Origin: Rhodoferax sp.
Lineage (GTDB): Bacteria; Pseudomonadota; Gammaproteobacteria; Burkholderiales; Burkholderiaceae_C
Reading direction: 5' to 3'
NCBI GenBank assembly: GCA_020048255.1
Contig: JAIFMR010000179.1
Coordinates: forward strand, 1-7,725
DNA: 7,725 nucleotides
In this document: in pieces, positions 1 to 6,606 of the stretch
Layout of the letters: the number at the start of each line of letters is the position of its first letter
Position numbering within the stretch: position 1 is the stretch's first letter
Program-made: the position numbers and the translations under genes
Notes under the pieces: generated by a model
Seen by the model: only the letters and a program-made list of their open reading frames with translations
Told to the model about the DNA's origin: nothing
Database searches by the model: none

Positions 1-76
1 CAGGGGTGCGAAGGGTGCAGCGGCATCAAGGAGGAGCCGAAGGCGGGGGACAGCCGCGGAACCCTTTGCACCCCTG
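1..76. repeat. Imperfect palindrome (23-nt arms, 30-nt loop)
   Basis: Bases 1-23 and 54-76 are inverted copies of each other: 20 of 23 positions pair by Watson-Crick rules, one more as a G-U wobble (10 with 67), and positions 17 and 19 mismatch. The 30-nt loop (24-53) holds a purine-rich GGAGGAG stretch and a small GCC-GAA-GGC hairpin at 36-44. The left arm starts exactly at the window edge, so the element may extend further. No T-run follows the right arm, so it does not look like a standard intrinsic terminator. The most likely reading is a dispersed intergenic palindrome or a structured leader or trailer RNA; I cannot name a family. Confidence 0.6.
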
Positions 77-107
77 TCATCGGTCCTCACCTATCTGTGC
101 AGTTCCC

Positions 108-3100
108 ATGAGTCTCGCCGCCCAACACGTCAAAATGCACCCCCGCACCCTCGCCAATGCGATACTCTTTTTGATGTTTTTCCAATTCACCACAGCGGCG
201 CTGAGATCCCTGTCCGATGACTTTTTTCGGCACCTGACCCCTGAGCTCAGGCGCCTGGCCCAAGGGAACGCCGCCATGGGTGTGGAAGACATCGCGCCCC
301 AATTGCAGGCGCTGGAAAAAACCCATGGCAAAGCCCGGCTTTCGCTCGATGTGAGCGGCGGGCCATGGACGCTGGTGCGCAGCGTGATGCGCTCCACCCG
401 ACCGCAGTTCTGGCGCACGCTGGTGTACATGGTCATGGCGACCCTGGCCACCGCCGCACCCCCGCTGCTGATCGAGCAGTTCATGACGCGGTTTGATGCC
501 ATCAAGGCGACACCCTTGGCGCTGCCACATGTGGCGTTTTTGCTGTGTTTCCCGCTGATCATCTACCTCACCAACGTGAACTTTCAGCGTTACTTGCGTG
601 CTTTTGCCCAGGCCCACCTGCTGCAAAAAAGCGCCTTGATGCAGGTCTTTGCTGAGAAGTGGTTCCAGCTGGCGCCACAGGTTCGCCATGGCTTGCCTCA
701 GGGCAATATGCAGAACCTGATGCAGGTCGATGTGCCTGCCGTGAGTCACGGCGTGGAACGCATCGTCGACGCCTTGATGGTGGTGGTGCACATCAGCATT
801 GCCGCCGTTCTGCTATGGCGCTACCTGGGCGCCACGGCCATTGCGGGGTTGGCCTTGATGGCGCTGAGCGTGCCACTGTTGCGGTACATCGTGCGCGAGA
901 CTTCCAAACGCCAGGGCGAATTGTTGCGTCGGCGCGACCAGCGGCTCGACTTGCTGTCGCAAATACTCTCGGCCATCAAGGTGATCAAGCTCTCGGGCTG
1001 GTCCGGCCTGTTTCTGGCCAAGGCGCGGCGTACGCGCAGTGTGGAGGTAGACCGGCTGATCGACGTGATGCTGCTGCAAACCCGGGCCTCGCTGCTGTTT
1101 TCTTGCGCGGGTCTGGTGGTGGCGACTTTTACTTATGGCATTCATATTTTGCGCGGTGGCGAGCTGCACGCCGCCATGCTGCTGCCCACCTTGCTCATCT
1201 TTCAAGGCTTGGAATTTCCCTTCATGGTGGTCAGTGACGTGGCCAGCACACTGGCCCAAACCGAAGTGTCAGCCCGGCGGCTGCTCGACTACTTCAAGCT
1301 GCCCGACGAGGCCGGGGCTGCTGCTGGAGCACCTGACGCTGCCATGGCACTGAAAGTCAGCCAACTTGTGTTTGCCGCTGAGCCCGGCAAGGACATCCTT
1401 CGCGATGTGACTTTTGAATTGAGCGCGGGTCAGAGTTTGGCCATTGTGGGGCCGATTGGCGCTGGCAAAACGGTGCTGCTGCGCACGCTGTTGGGCGAAT
1501 TTGCCCCCACGGCGGGAGACATTCACTGGGCTGCGGCGCCGCGTTTTGCCTATTGCCCGCAGGAGACGTTTGTGGCCAGCGGCACCCTGCGCGATAACCT
1601 GACACTTTTTGGCGACCGCAATGAGTGGACGGACGCGGCCCTGCAGCGTGCGCTGGACCTGGCGAACCTGTCGCAGGATGTGGCGCAGTGGCCCGGTGGC
1701 CTGGATACTGAAATTGGCGAGCGCGGGCTCAATCTCTCCGGCGGGCAAAAGCAGCGTCTGTCGCTGGCGCGTGCCGCGCTGCACCCGGTTGACGTTATTG
1801 TGATGGACGACCCTTTCTCGGCACTCGATGTGGGCACCGAAGAGCGTGTGGCCAGCGACCTGATCTTTGGCCACTGGCGCGGCTGTCTGCGCATTTGCGT
1901 CACCCACCGGTTGGCTCAACTGGCGCATTTCGACCGGATTCTTTTTCTGGATGCGGATGGCACTGCCCAGTTTGGCACGCTGTCCGAGTTGCTGGTGAGC
2001 AGTGTGCGTTTTGCCAACTTTCTTCGGTTGGAGCGTGAAGGCCACTCCGACCAGCATTTGGTGGCCCATCAGTTGGGGGTCACTTCCCAAGGTGTGGGCA
2101 AGGAAGAGGTCCTGACCACCACCGAGACTCAGGCTGCGGGCCGGGTGCGCGGCTCGGTGTGGAAAAACCTGTTACTTACGCTGGGTGAAAGCAGCTGGGA
2201 GGGTCGAGCCACCGCCGGTGCGGTGGTGATGCTAGTGCTGATGCTCACGGCCAGCGTTCTGCCGATGTCGCAGCAAGTGTTGATGTCCCGTATGGGCGGG
2301 ACGGACGCCATGAGCGCCCTGAGTTTTTTCCTGGTCTTTGCCGCGCTCACGCTGCTGACGGTGGCGATCAGCTATGTGGCCCAAGCGACGTTTCGAAAGG
2401 CCTGCGCCCACACGGCGCAAAAGGCACACGACAAGATGCTGGGCGGCGTCATGCAGTTGCCCTTGCGTTTTTTCGAGACCACCCCCTCTGGGCGCATCCT
2501 GAACCGGTTTTCGGCGGATATTCAGCAGCTGGATGTCGAGTTGGCCGGCCGGGGCTTTCGCTTCACACAAGGCGTCAGTGCCGCTGTGGCGGCTGCGGCA
2601 GGCATCATCGGCGTGGCGGTTGCGGCCATCGTGCCGTTTTCTGTTGCCACGGTTGTGTCGATCCGGGTGTCCAGGCTGTATGGCGCGGCGGTGCGGGAGG
2701 CCGCGCGGCTGGGCTCGATCACACGCTCGCCGGTGTTCTCCTTGTTCAACGACGCCTTGCGCGGGCACGCCACCTTGCGCGCTTTTGGCCGGGAGCGGCA
2801 TATCCTGGCCCAGTTTGAGTCCGCCACGCTGCTGAGCCTGAACACCGAATTGCTGCGCTGGGACCTGGTGTTCTGGTTGTCCATGCGGCTCACCCTGATT
2901 TCCTGCGCGGTGATGGTGTGCCTGCTGATTCCGCTGGTGCTGGGGGGTGAACACGCGCTGCTACCCAGCTTGAGCAGCGGTGCTGCCGGCTTGCTGTTGG
3001 TACTGACCTTTAGCCTGCTGACCCGTATTGAGAGACTGTGCCGGGACTTCTTTGGGCTGGCGACGGTGTTGGTGCCGTGGGAGCGTTGCCAGCAGTGGGC

Positions 3101-3857
3101 CGAGCTGGAACCAGAAGAGGGTGCATCAGACCCTATGGGCGTTCCTGCTGACTGGCCGCAAGCTGGAAAGATCGAGTTTCGCCAGGTCTGCCTGCGTTAT
3201 GCGCCTGAACTTCCTGTCATTGTTCAGGACGCGACCTTTATCGTCCCGGCGCGCAGCCATGTGGCGCTGCTGGGGCGCACGGGTGCGGGCAAGTCCACTG
3301 TGCTCTTGTCCTTGCTGCGCACGCTGCATGTCGATGGCGGCGAAATTCTGATCGATGGTATCGACATCGGGCGAGTCGCCCCATCGCGCTTGCGCCAGTC
3401 AATCGCCTATGTGCCGCAAGACCCCGTGCTCTTTTTGGGGCCGCTGCGGGAGTCGATTGATGTGGAAGGGGTTTTTAGCGACGCCGATATTGCCGCAGCG
3501 CTGGTGCACATGGGCTTGACGGGTTTTCTTGACAGTTTGCCCCTGGGGCTGGCCACGCCGCTGGAAGAGGGTGGGCGCAACATCAGCGCGGGCCAGCGCC
3601 AACTGATCTGCCTGGCGCGTGCGCTGCTCTCTCAAGCCCGGATCATTCTGATGGACGAGGCCACTGCCAGTGTGGATGTGGAAACCGACGCCCTGATTCG
3701 CGCCGCCATCCAGAAGCACCTGCGCAACACCACCATCCTGCTGATCGCCCACCGCCCCAGTTCACTGGCGCTGTGTGACCAGTGGATTCATGTGGAAAAC
3801 GGTCGCACCCATGCGGTGGACCGCACTGCCAACATCAACCCGGAGGTGATTGCCTGA
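108..3857 (+). CDS. Full-length ABC transporter, ABCC/MRP-like (TMD-NBD-TMD-NBD), substrate unknown
   Basis: Predicted inner-membrane ATP-driven transporter of 1249 aa with both half-transporters in one chain. A lasso-like N-terminus precedes TMD1 (about 100-375). NBD1 (about 405-625) has Walker A GPIGAGKT at 448-455, Q-loop Q485, signature LSGGQ at 543-547, Walker B D567 and switch His H600. TMD2 spans about 690-1000. NBD2 (about 1020-1235) has Walker A GRTGAGKS at 1056-1063, Q1104, signature ISAGQ at 1159-1163, Walker B D1183 with catalytic E1184, and H1215. NBD1 has Asp (D568) where the catalytic Glu should be. Together with the altered NBD2 signature, this is the asymmetric pattern known from ABCC proteins, which are mostly exporters. 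Direction and cargo are inference only. The start is uncertain: ATG 108 (chosen), ATG 135 and ATG 276 are in frame, and only 276 has a good Shine-Dalgarno (AAGGGA at 262-267). I prefer 108 because third-position G/C bias and a lasso-like hydrophobic segment lie upstream of 276. The GTG at 6 lies in the palindrome and is unlikely. Confidence 0.9.
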   Translation: MSLAAQHVKMHPRTLANAILFLMFFQFTTAALRSLSDDFFRHLTPELRRLAQGNAAMGVEDIAPQLQALEKTHGKARLSLDVSGGPWTLVRSVMRSTRPQFWRTLVYMVMATLATAAPPLLIEQFMTRFDAIKATPLALPHVAFLLCFPLIIYLTNVNFQRYLRAFAQAHLLQKSALMQVFAEKWFQLAPQVRHGLPQGNMQNLMQVDVPAVSHGVERIVDALMVVVHISIAAVLLWRYLGATAIAGLALMALSVPLLRYIVRETSKRQGELLRRRDQRLDLLSQILSAIKVIKLSGWSGLFLAKARRTRSVEVDRLIDVMLLQTRASLLFSCAGLVVATFTYGIHILRGGELHAAMLLPTLLIFQGLEFPFMVVSDVASTLAQTEVSARRLLDYFKLPDEAGAAAGAPDAAMALKVSQLVFAAEPGKDILRDVTFELSAGQSLAIVGPIGAGKTVLLRTLLGEFAPTAGDIHWAAAPRFAYCPQETFVASGTLRDNLTLFGDRNEWTDAALQRALDLANLSQDVAQWPGGLDTEIGERGLNLSGGQKQRLSLARAALHPVDVIVMDDPFSALDVGTEERVASDLIFGHWRGCLRICVTHRLAQLAHFDRILFLDADGTAQFGTLSELLVSSVRFANFLRLEREGHSDQHLVAHQLGVTSQGVGKEEVLTTTETQAAGRVRGSVWKNLLLTLGESSWEGRATAGAVVMLVLMLTASVLPMSQQVLMSRMGGTDAMSALSFFLVFAALTLLTVAISYVAQATFRKACAHTAQKAHDKMLGGVMQLPLRFFETTPSGRILNRFSADIQQLDVELAGRGFRFTQGVSAAVAAAAGIIGVAVAAIVPFSVATVVSIRVSRLYGAAVREAARLGSITRSPVFSLFNDALRGHATLRAFGRERHILAQFESATLLSLNTELLRWDLVFWLSMRLTLISCAVMVCLLIPLVLGGEHALLPSLSSGAAGLLLVLTFSLLTRIERLCRDFFGLATVLVPWERCQQWAELEPEEGASDPMGVPADWPQAGKIEFRQVCLRYAPELPVIVQDATFIVPARSHVALLGRTGAGKSTVLLSLLRTLHVDGGEILIDGIDIGRVAPSRLRQSIAYVPQDPVLFLGPLRESIDVEGVFSDADIAAALVHMGLTGFLDSLPLGLATPLEEGGRNISAGQRQLICLARALLSQARIILMDEATASVDVETDALIRAAIQKHLRNTTILLIAHRPSSLALCDQWIHVENGRTHAVDRTANINPEVIA

Positions 3858-4236
3858 CCTGCTGTGCAAACAAGTCTTCGCTGAAGCCGACGGTCACGCT
3901 GCCATCGGCCCAGACCACCAGTGGGCGTTTGATGACACTGGCATTGGCCAGGATGACTGCAGTTGCCGAGGCACTGTCGACGACGCTGGCTTGAAGGGCC
4001 GCATCGAGCTTGCGCCAGGTCGGCCCCTTGCGGTTGAGCAACTTGTCCAGGCCCACAGCCTGGATCCAGCCCGGCAGCAGATCTGTGGGCACACCTTGCT
4101 TTTTGAAGTCGTGAAACGCAAAGTCCACACCCTGCTCAGTGAGCCAGGTGCGTGACTTTTTAACCGTGTCGCAATTCGGGATGCCGTAGACCGTGATGAC
4201 ACCGGTGGTTGTGGGGGAGTTGGGATGTGTTTTCAT
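3835..4236 (-). CDS. yffB: ArsC/Spx-fold thiol protein, YffB type
   Basis: Small cytosolic thioredoxin-fold protein of 133 aa in the ArsC-related family. The N-terminal strand leads into YGIPNCDTVKK, with the single active-site-type Cys at 22. Other conserved points are TWRKLD (73-78, R75), IKRPL (102-106, R104) and GFS (117-119). The order and spacing match E. coli YffB (118 aa), recalled from memory, rather than true arsenate reductase ArsC or Gram-positive Spx. YffB is thought to be a glutathione-dependent thiol reductase, but its substrate is not established and no arsenic-resistance genes lie nearby. Compared with YffB there are about 12 extra residues at the N-terminus. ATG codons at 4245 and 4248 are also in frame, and none of the three has a clear Shine-Dalgarno. 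The stop lies inside the end of the ABC transporter gene (23-bp convergent overlap). On the other side the gene is divergent from folC. Confidence 0.88.
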   Translation of the reverse strand: MKTHPNSPTTTGVITVYGIPNCDTVKKSRTWLTEQGVDFAFHDFKKQGVPTDLLPGWIQAVGLDKLLNRKGPTWRKLDAALQASVVDSASATAVILANASVIKRPLVVWADGSVTVGFSEDLFAQQVRQSPPG

Positions 4237-4329
4237 AGGTGCCATCATGCCACTGACCGCAAAAACTTCTGCCCGATGCGACCTTGCGAAGCGGTCTGGG
4301 CAGGCAGCTGCGCGACAATGCCAGGCGTT
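4237..4329. promoter_or_regulatory. Divergent yffB-folC intergenic region
   Basis: This 93-bp gap separates the two divergent starts, so it should hold the promoters of both yffB (leftward) and folC (rightward). I find no convincing -35/-10 pair for either. A GACAAT hexamer at 4314-4319 resembles a -10 for folC, but its best upstream partner, TTGCGA at 4284-4289, is 24 bp away, too far for a normal sigma-70 promoter. The region's regulatory role is inferred from gene layout, not from a recognised motif. Confidence 0.35.
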
Positions 4330-5649
4330 ATGGAACACAAAACCCCCCACACCCTTGACGACTGGCTGGCGTACTGCGAGCGTTTGCACCCGGTTGCGAT
4401 TGACATGACCCTGGAGCGCGTGCGCAGCGTGGCGCAGCGCATGGGCATTCGTTTTACCTGCCCAGTGATCACCGTGGCCGGTACCAATGGCAAAGGTTCC
4501 ACCTGCGCCATGCTCGAAGCCATTTTGCTGCAGGCGGGTTACCGTACCGGTGTCTACACCTCGCCGCATCTGGTGAGTTTTGAAGAGCGTTTGCGGCTCA
4601 ACGGCGAGGCTGTCAGTGCTGCTGATTTGGTAGCATCTTTCGCAGATGTGCAAAGGGCCAGATGCCAAAATGATGATGAAGTATCGTTGACTTACTTCGA
4701 GTTCTCCACCCTGGCCATTTTGAACCTGATGCGGCACCGGCCGCTGGATGTGGTGATTCTGGAGGTGGGCTTGGGCGGGCGGCTCGATGCCGTCAACATC
4801 ATCGAGCCTGACTGCGCCATCATCACCAGTGTGGACTTGGATCACATGGCCTTGCTGGGCGACGACCGCGAAGCCATTGGCTATGAAAAGGCCGGCATCA
4901 TGCGTACCGGCAAACCGGTGGTGGTCAGTGACCCGGTGCCGCCGCAAAGTGTGCTGGACCGCGCGCTGGAGATTGGTGCAGATTTGTGGCGCGTGGGGGT
5001 GGATTTCAATGTGTCGGGTGACAAACAGCAATGGGGTTGGGCCGGACGCGGGCGGCGCTACAGCGGTATGGCCTACCCGGCGTTGCGCGGTGCCAACCAG
5101 TTGGTGAACGCGGCCGGCGTGCTGGCGGCGCTGTCGGCCCTGCGAGATCTCTTGCCCATCACCGCGCAGGCGGTGCGCGTGGGCCTGGCCAGCGTGGACT
5201 TGCCTGGGCGCTTTCAGATTGTGCCGGGCCAGCCGACGCTGGTGCTCGATGTGGCACACAACCCACATGCGGTGGCCGCACTCACGGCCAATCTGGACGC
5301 CATGGGGTTTTTCCCAACAACGCATGCGGTCTTTGGTGTCATGGCCGACAAAGATCTGCGGCCCATGTTGTCGCGCATCAATCCGCTGATTGACCGCTGG
5401 TATTTCACCGATCTGCCGCTGCCTCGGGCGGCTACCGCGCAGGCTGTGATGCAGCAATGGCAGGCGCAAAACAGCCGAAAGGACGCGTCTGCCACGGTCC
5501 ACGCTGACCCGCAATCGGCCCTGCAGGCGGCCCTGTCTGGCGCAGACCCCGCTGATAGAATCGTCGTCTTCGGATCGTTCCACACCGTTGGCGGTGTTCT
5601 TCAAGACGGTGTGCCCCGCCTCTCGGCCAAGCATTTGCCCCAAGCATGA
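4330..5649 (+). CDS. folC: Bifunctional dihydrofolate synthase / folylpolyglutamate synthase FolC
   Basis: Cytosolic Mur-ligase-family enzyme of 439 aa. It joins L-glutamate to dihydropteroate to make dihydrofolate and adds further glutamates to tetrahydrofolate, using ATP. Visible motifs are the P-loop GTNGKGS (51-57, K55), a TSPHL segment just after it, the LTYFE segment near 120, EVGLGGRLDA (145-154), the Mg-site region DLDH with H172, KAGIM with K187 (aligned by eye with the modified lysine of E. coli FolC), and DVAHNP (307-312) in the C-terminal domain. The length is normal. ATG 4330 is chosen because the family's N-terminal helix (TLDDWLAYCERLHP) begins just after it; ATG 4318 is in frame and possible. 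It is the first visible gene of a rightward cluster, 30 nt before the SPOR gene. Residues 101-119 use unusual A/T-ending and rare codons (GTA, AGG, AGA) unlike the rest of the gene. Confidence 0.95.
   Translation: MEHKTPHTLDDWLAYCERLHPVAIDMTLERVRSVAQRMGIRFTCPVITVAGTNGKGSTCAMLEAILLQAGYRTGVYTSPHLVSFEERLRLNGEAVSAADLVASFADVQRARCQNDDEVSLTYFEFSTLAILNLMRHRPLDVVILEVGLGGRLDAVNIIEPDCAIITSVDLDHMALLGDDREAIGYEKAGIMRTGKPVVVSDPVPPQSVLDRALEIGADLWRVGVDFNVSGDKQQWGWAGRGRRYSGMAYPALRGANQLVNAAGVLAALSALRDLLPITAQAVRVGLASVDLPGRFQIVPGQPTLVLDVAHNPHAVAALTANLDAMGFFPTTHAVFGVMADKDLRPMLSRINPLIDRWYFTDLPLPRAATAQAVMQQWQAQNSRKDASATVHADPQSALQAALSGADPADRIVVFGSFHTVGGVLQDGVPRLSAKHLPQA
4630..4667 (-). repeat. Possible degenerate repeat copy inside folC
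   Basis: This A/T-rich patch, read on the minus strand, shares four blocks with 6068-6104 at matching spacing: TGGC-TCT, GCCC, then 11 nt, GCG, 3 nt, GATGCTAC. One base (4663) is extra here. About 22 of 37 aligned positions agree and the 11-nt middle differs completely. From memory it also resembles a short dispersed repeat common in Comamonadaceae genomes, which I cannot verify here. The encoded protein stays roughly collinear with E. coli FolC except for about four extra residues, so chance is a real alternative. Confidence 0.3.
5553..5561 (+). promoter_or_regulatory. Candidate extended -10 promoter inside folC
   Basis: The string TGATAGAAT fits an extended -10 (TGn followed by TAGAAT, five of six matches to TATAAT). 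The -35 position 17 bp upstream (5533-5538, CTGTCT) is weak, which extended -10 promoters tolerate. Transcription would start near 5568, about 110 nt before the SPOR gene, and could supply dedD, cvpA and purF independently of folC. It lies in coding sequence, so this is only a candidate. Confidence 0.35.
5581..5613 (+). other. Two mutually exclusive hairpins at the end of folC
   Basis: ACACCG at 5582-5587 can pair with CGGTGT at 5592-5597 around a TTGG loop. The larger CACACCGT at 5581-5588 can pair perfectly with ACGGTGTG at 5606-5613 across 17 nt. Only one can form at a time. No T-run follows, so this is not a classical terminator. It could be a processing or attenuation structure, or a chance result of the codons for the C-terminal FolC residues. 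Confidence 0.3.
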
Positions 5650-5679
5650 TCCTTTTTCTGATTCCAAAGACACACCAGC

Positions 5680-6597
5680 ATGGCTTTTTTCAAGTTTCGC
5701 AAGAACGCTGATGACCCGGTCAGTGCACCAGCGCAACCCCAAAGTATCGAGTCCCTGCGCCAGCGCGCCAAGTACCGACTGGTGGGCGCCACCGTTCTGG
5801 TGCTGATTGGGGTGATTGGCCTGCCCTTGCTGTTCGACAAGCAACCGCGTCCGATTGCGGTAGATACCCCGATTGAAATTCCGGACAAAAACAAGGTCTT
5901 GCCGCTGCAGATCCCAGCCTCGCCTGCACTTGCTCCCGCCATCGTGCCGGCGTCTGCCATGCCAGCCGTTGCCCCTACCGCCAGTGCTCCTGCCAACGCG
6001 CTGCCGGACAAGCCGGTTAACCCGGTGGCAGCGGCATCGGCGGTTGCCAAAGAATCTGATAAAAAAGTGGCTCTAGCCCCCGTGGATAAAGCGTCGGATG
6101 CTACAAGATCAGTAGAGAAGGTGGAGGCCAAAGAGGCTAAGGGCGCCAAACCAGCGGTCAGCCAGGCCAGCGCAGCGGCTTCCAAAGCCACTGACGCCAG
6201 CCGCGCCCAGTCTTTGCTGGAAGGCAAGGAACCTGATATCAAGGCGCAGGCCAAGGCCCCCACCAAGACTCCCGCCACGACCCCGGTCATGCCGGCCAAG
6301 TCCTCCGCAGTGTCAGCGTCTGTTCCTGCTGCAGCCACTTCTGCTGCCACGCCGGCCGCCGCTGGTGCCGAGCGTTATGTGGTCCAAGTAGGCGCCTTTG
6401 CTGAGAACACTCGGGCACGTGAAGTGCGCCTGAAGGTCGAGAGCGCCGGTCTGAAGACTTACGCACAGGTGGCTGAAACCAAGGATGGGCGTCGCATTCG
6501 CGTTCGGGTCGGCCCCTTTGCGACCAAGGCAGAGGCTGAAAAGGCCGCCGAAAAAATCAAAAAACTGCAACTGCCGGCAGCCTTGCTGACGCTGTAA
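5680..6597 (+). CDS. dedD: DedD-like inner-membrane SPOR-domain protein
   Basis: Predicted bitopic membrane protein of 305 aa. A short cytosolic N-terminus with basic residues leads to one membrane helix at about 34-52, then a long Ala/Pro/Lys/Ser-rich linker (about 55-228) of low complexity, then a C-terminal SPOR domain (231-305) starting ERYVVQVGAF and carrying RIRVRVGPF. SPOR domains bind glycan strands lacking stem peptides at the division septum, and E. coli DedD is a septal protein involved in constriction. The position between folC and cvpA matches E. coli dedD, which supports the name, although this linker is longer (E. coli DedD is about 220 aa). The ATG has only a weak upstream purine tract (AAAGA at 5666-5670) and no strong Shine-Dalgarno. 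Linker residues 124-145 have A/T-rich, rare codons (CTA, ACA, AGA, GTA) unlike their surroundings. Confidence 0.88.
   Translation: MAFFKFRKNADDPVSAPAQPQSIESLRQRAKYRLVGATVLVLIGVIGLPLLFDKQPRPIAVDTPIEIPDKNKVLPLQIPASPALAPAIVPASAMPAVAPTASAPANALPDKPVNPVAAASAVAKESDKKVALAPVDKASDATRSVEKVEAKEAKGAKPAVSQASAAASKATDASRAQSLLEGKEPDIKAQAKAPTKTPATTPVMPAKSSAVSASVPAAATSAATPAAAGAERYVVQVGAFAENTRAREVRLKVESAGLKTYAQVAETKDGRRIRVRVGPFATKAEAEKAAEKIKKLQLPAALLTL
6068..6104 (+). repeat. Possible degenerate repeat copy inside the SPOR gene linker
   Basis: This patch carries TGGC, TCT, GCCC, GCG and GATGCTAC in the same order and spacing as the minus strand of 4630-4667 in folC. It sits in the variable linker of the SPOR protein, where an in-frame insertion would be tolerated. 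Codon use across 6049-6114 is A/T-rich against a GC-rich background. It is read as a possible remnant of a dispersed genomic repeat that became coding; identity outside the blocks is low. Confidence 0.35.
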
Positions 6598-6599
6598 GG
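6596..6599 (+). promoter_or_regulatory. Ribosome binding site of cvpA overlapping the dedD stop
   Basis: AAGG begins inside the TAA stop of the SPOR gene and lies 7 nt before the GTG at 6607. It decides the non-ATG start of cvpA and suggests that ribosomes finishing the upstream gene help start cvpA (translational coupling). Confidence 0.6.
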
Positions 6600-6606
6600 C
6601 CGGCTT

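Noticed and set aside
6..107. N-terminal extension of the ABC transporter from GTG 6
   Set aside because: The extra 34 codons run through the palindrome, are rich in Gly and Arg with no third-position bias, and resemble no transporter N-terminus.
3835..4236. True arsenate reductase (arsC)
   Set aside because: The motif order, TWRKLD and IKRPL fit the YffB branch, and there are no arsenic genes (arsR, arsB) next to it.
4284..4319. sigma-70 promoter for folC from TTGCGA and GACAAT
   Set aside because: The spacer is 24 bp, far from 17, and a start there would leave almost no leader before ATG 4330. Mentioned only as a weak hint in the intergenic entry.
3838..5844. Very long minus-strand open frame (669 codons) running antisense through all of folC into yffB
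   Set aside because: Only its last 133 codons are a real gene (yffB). The rest is rich in His, Gln and Arg with no recognisable motif, as expected for the antisense of GC-rich coding DNA, and folC on the other strand has full family motifs.
5601..6350. Minus-strand open frame of 249 codons, Ala/Ser/Gly-rich, opposite the SPOR gene
   Set aside because: It is the mirror of the Ala/Pro/Lys-rich linker on the plus strand. The plus-strand frame has a membrane helix, a SPOR domain and conserved gene order; the minus-strand frame has no motif.
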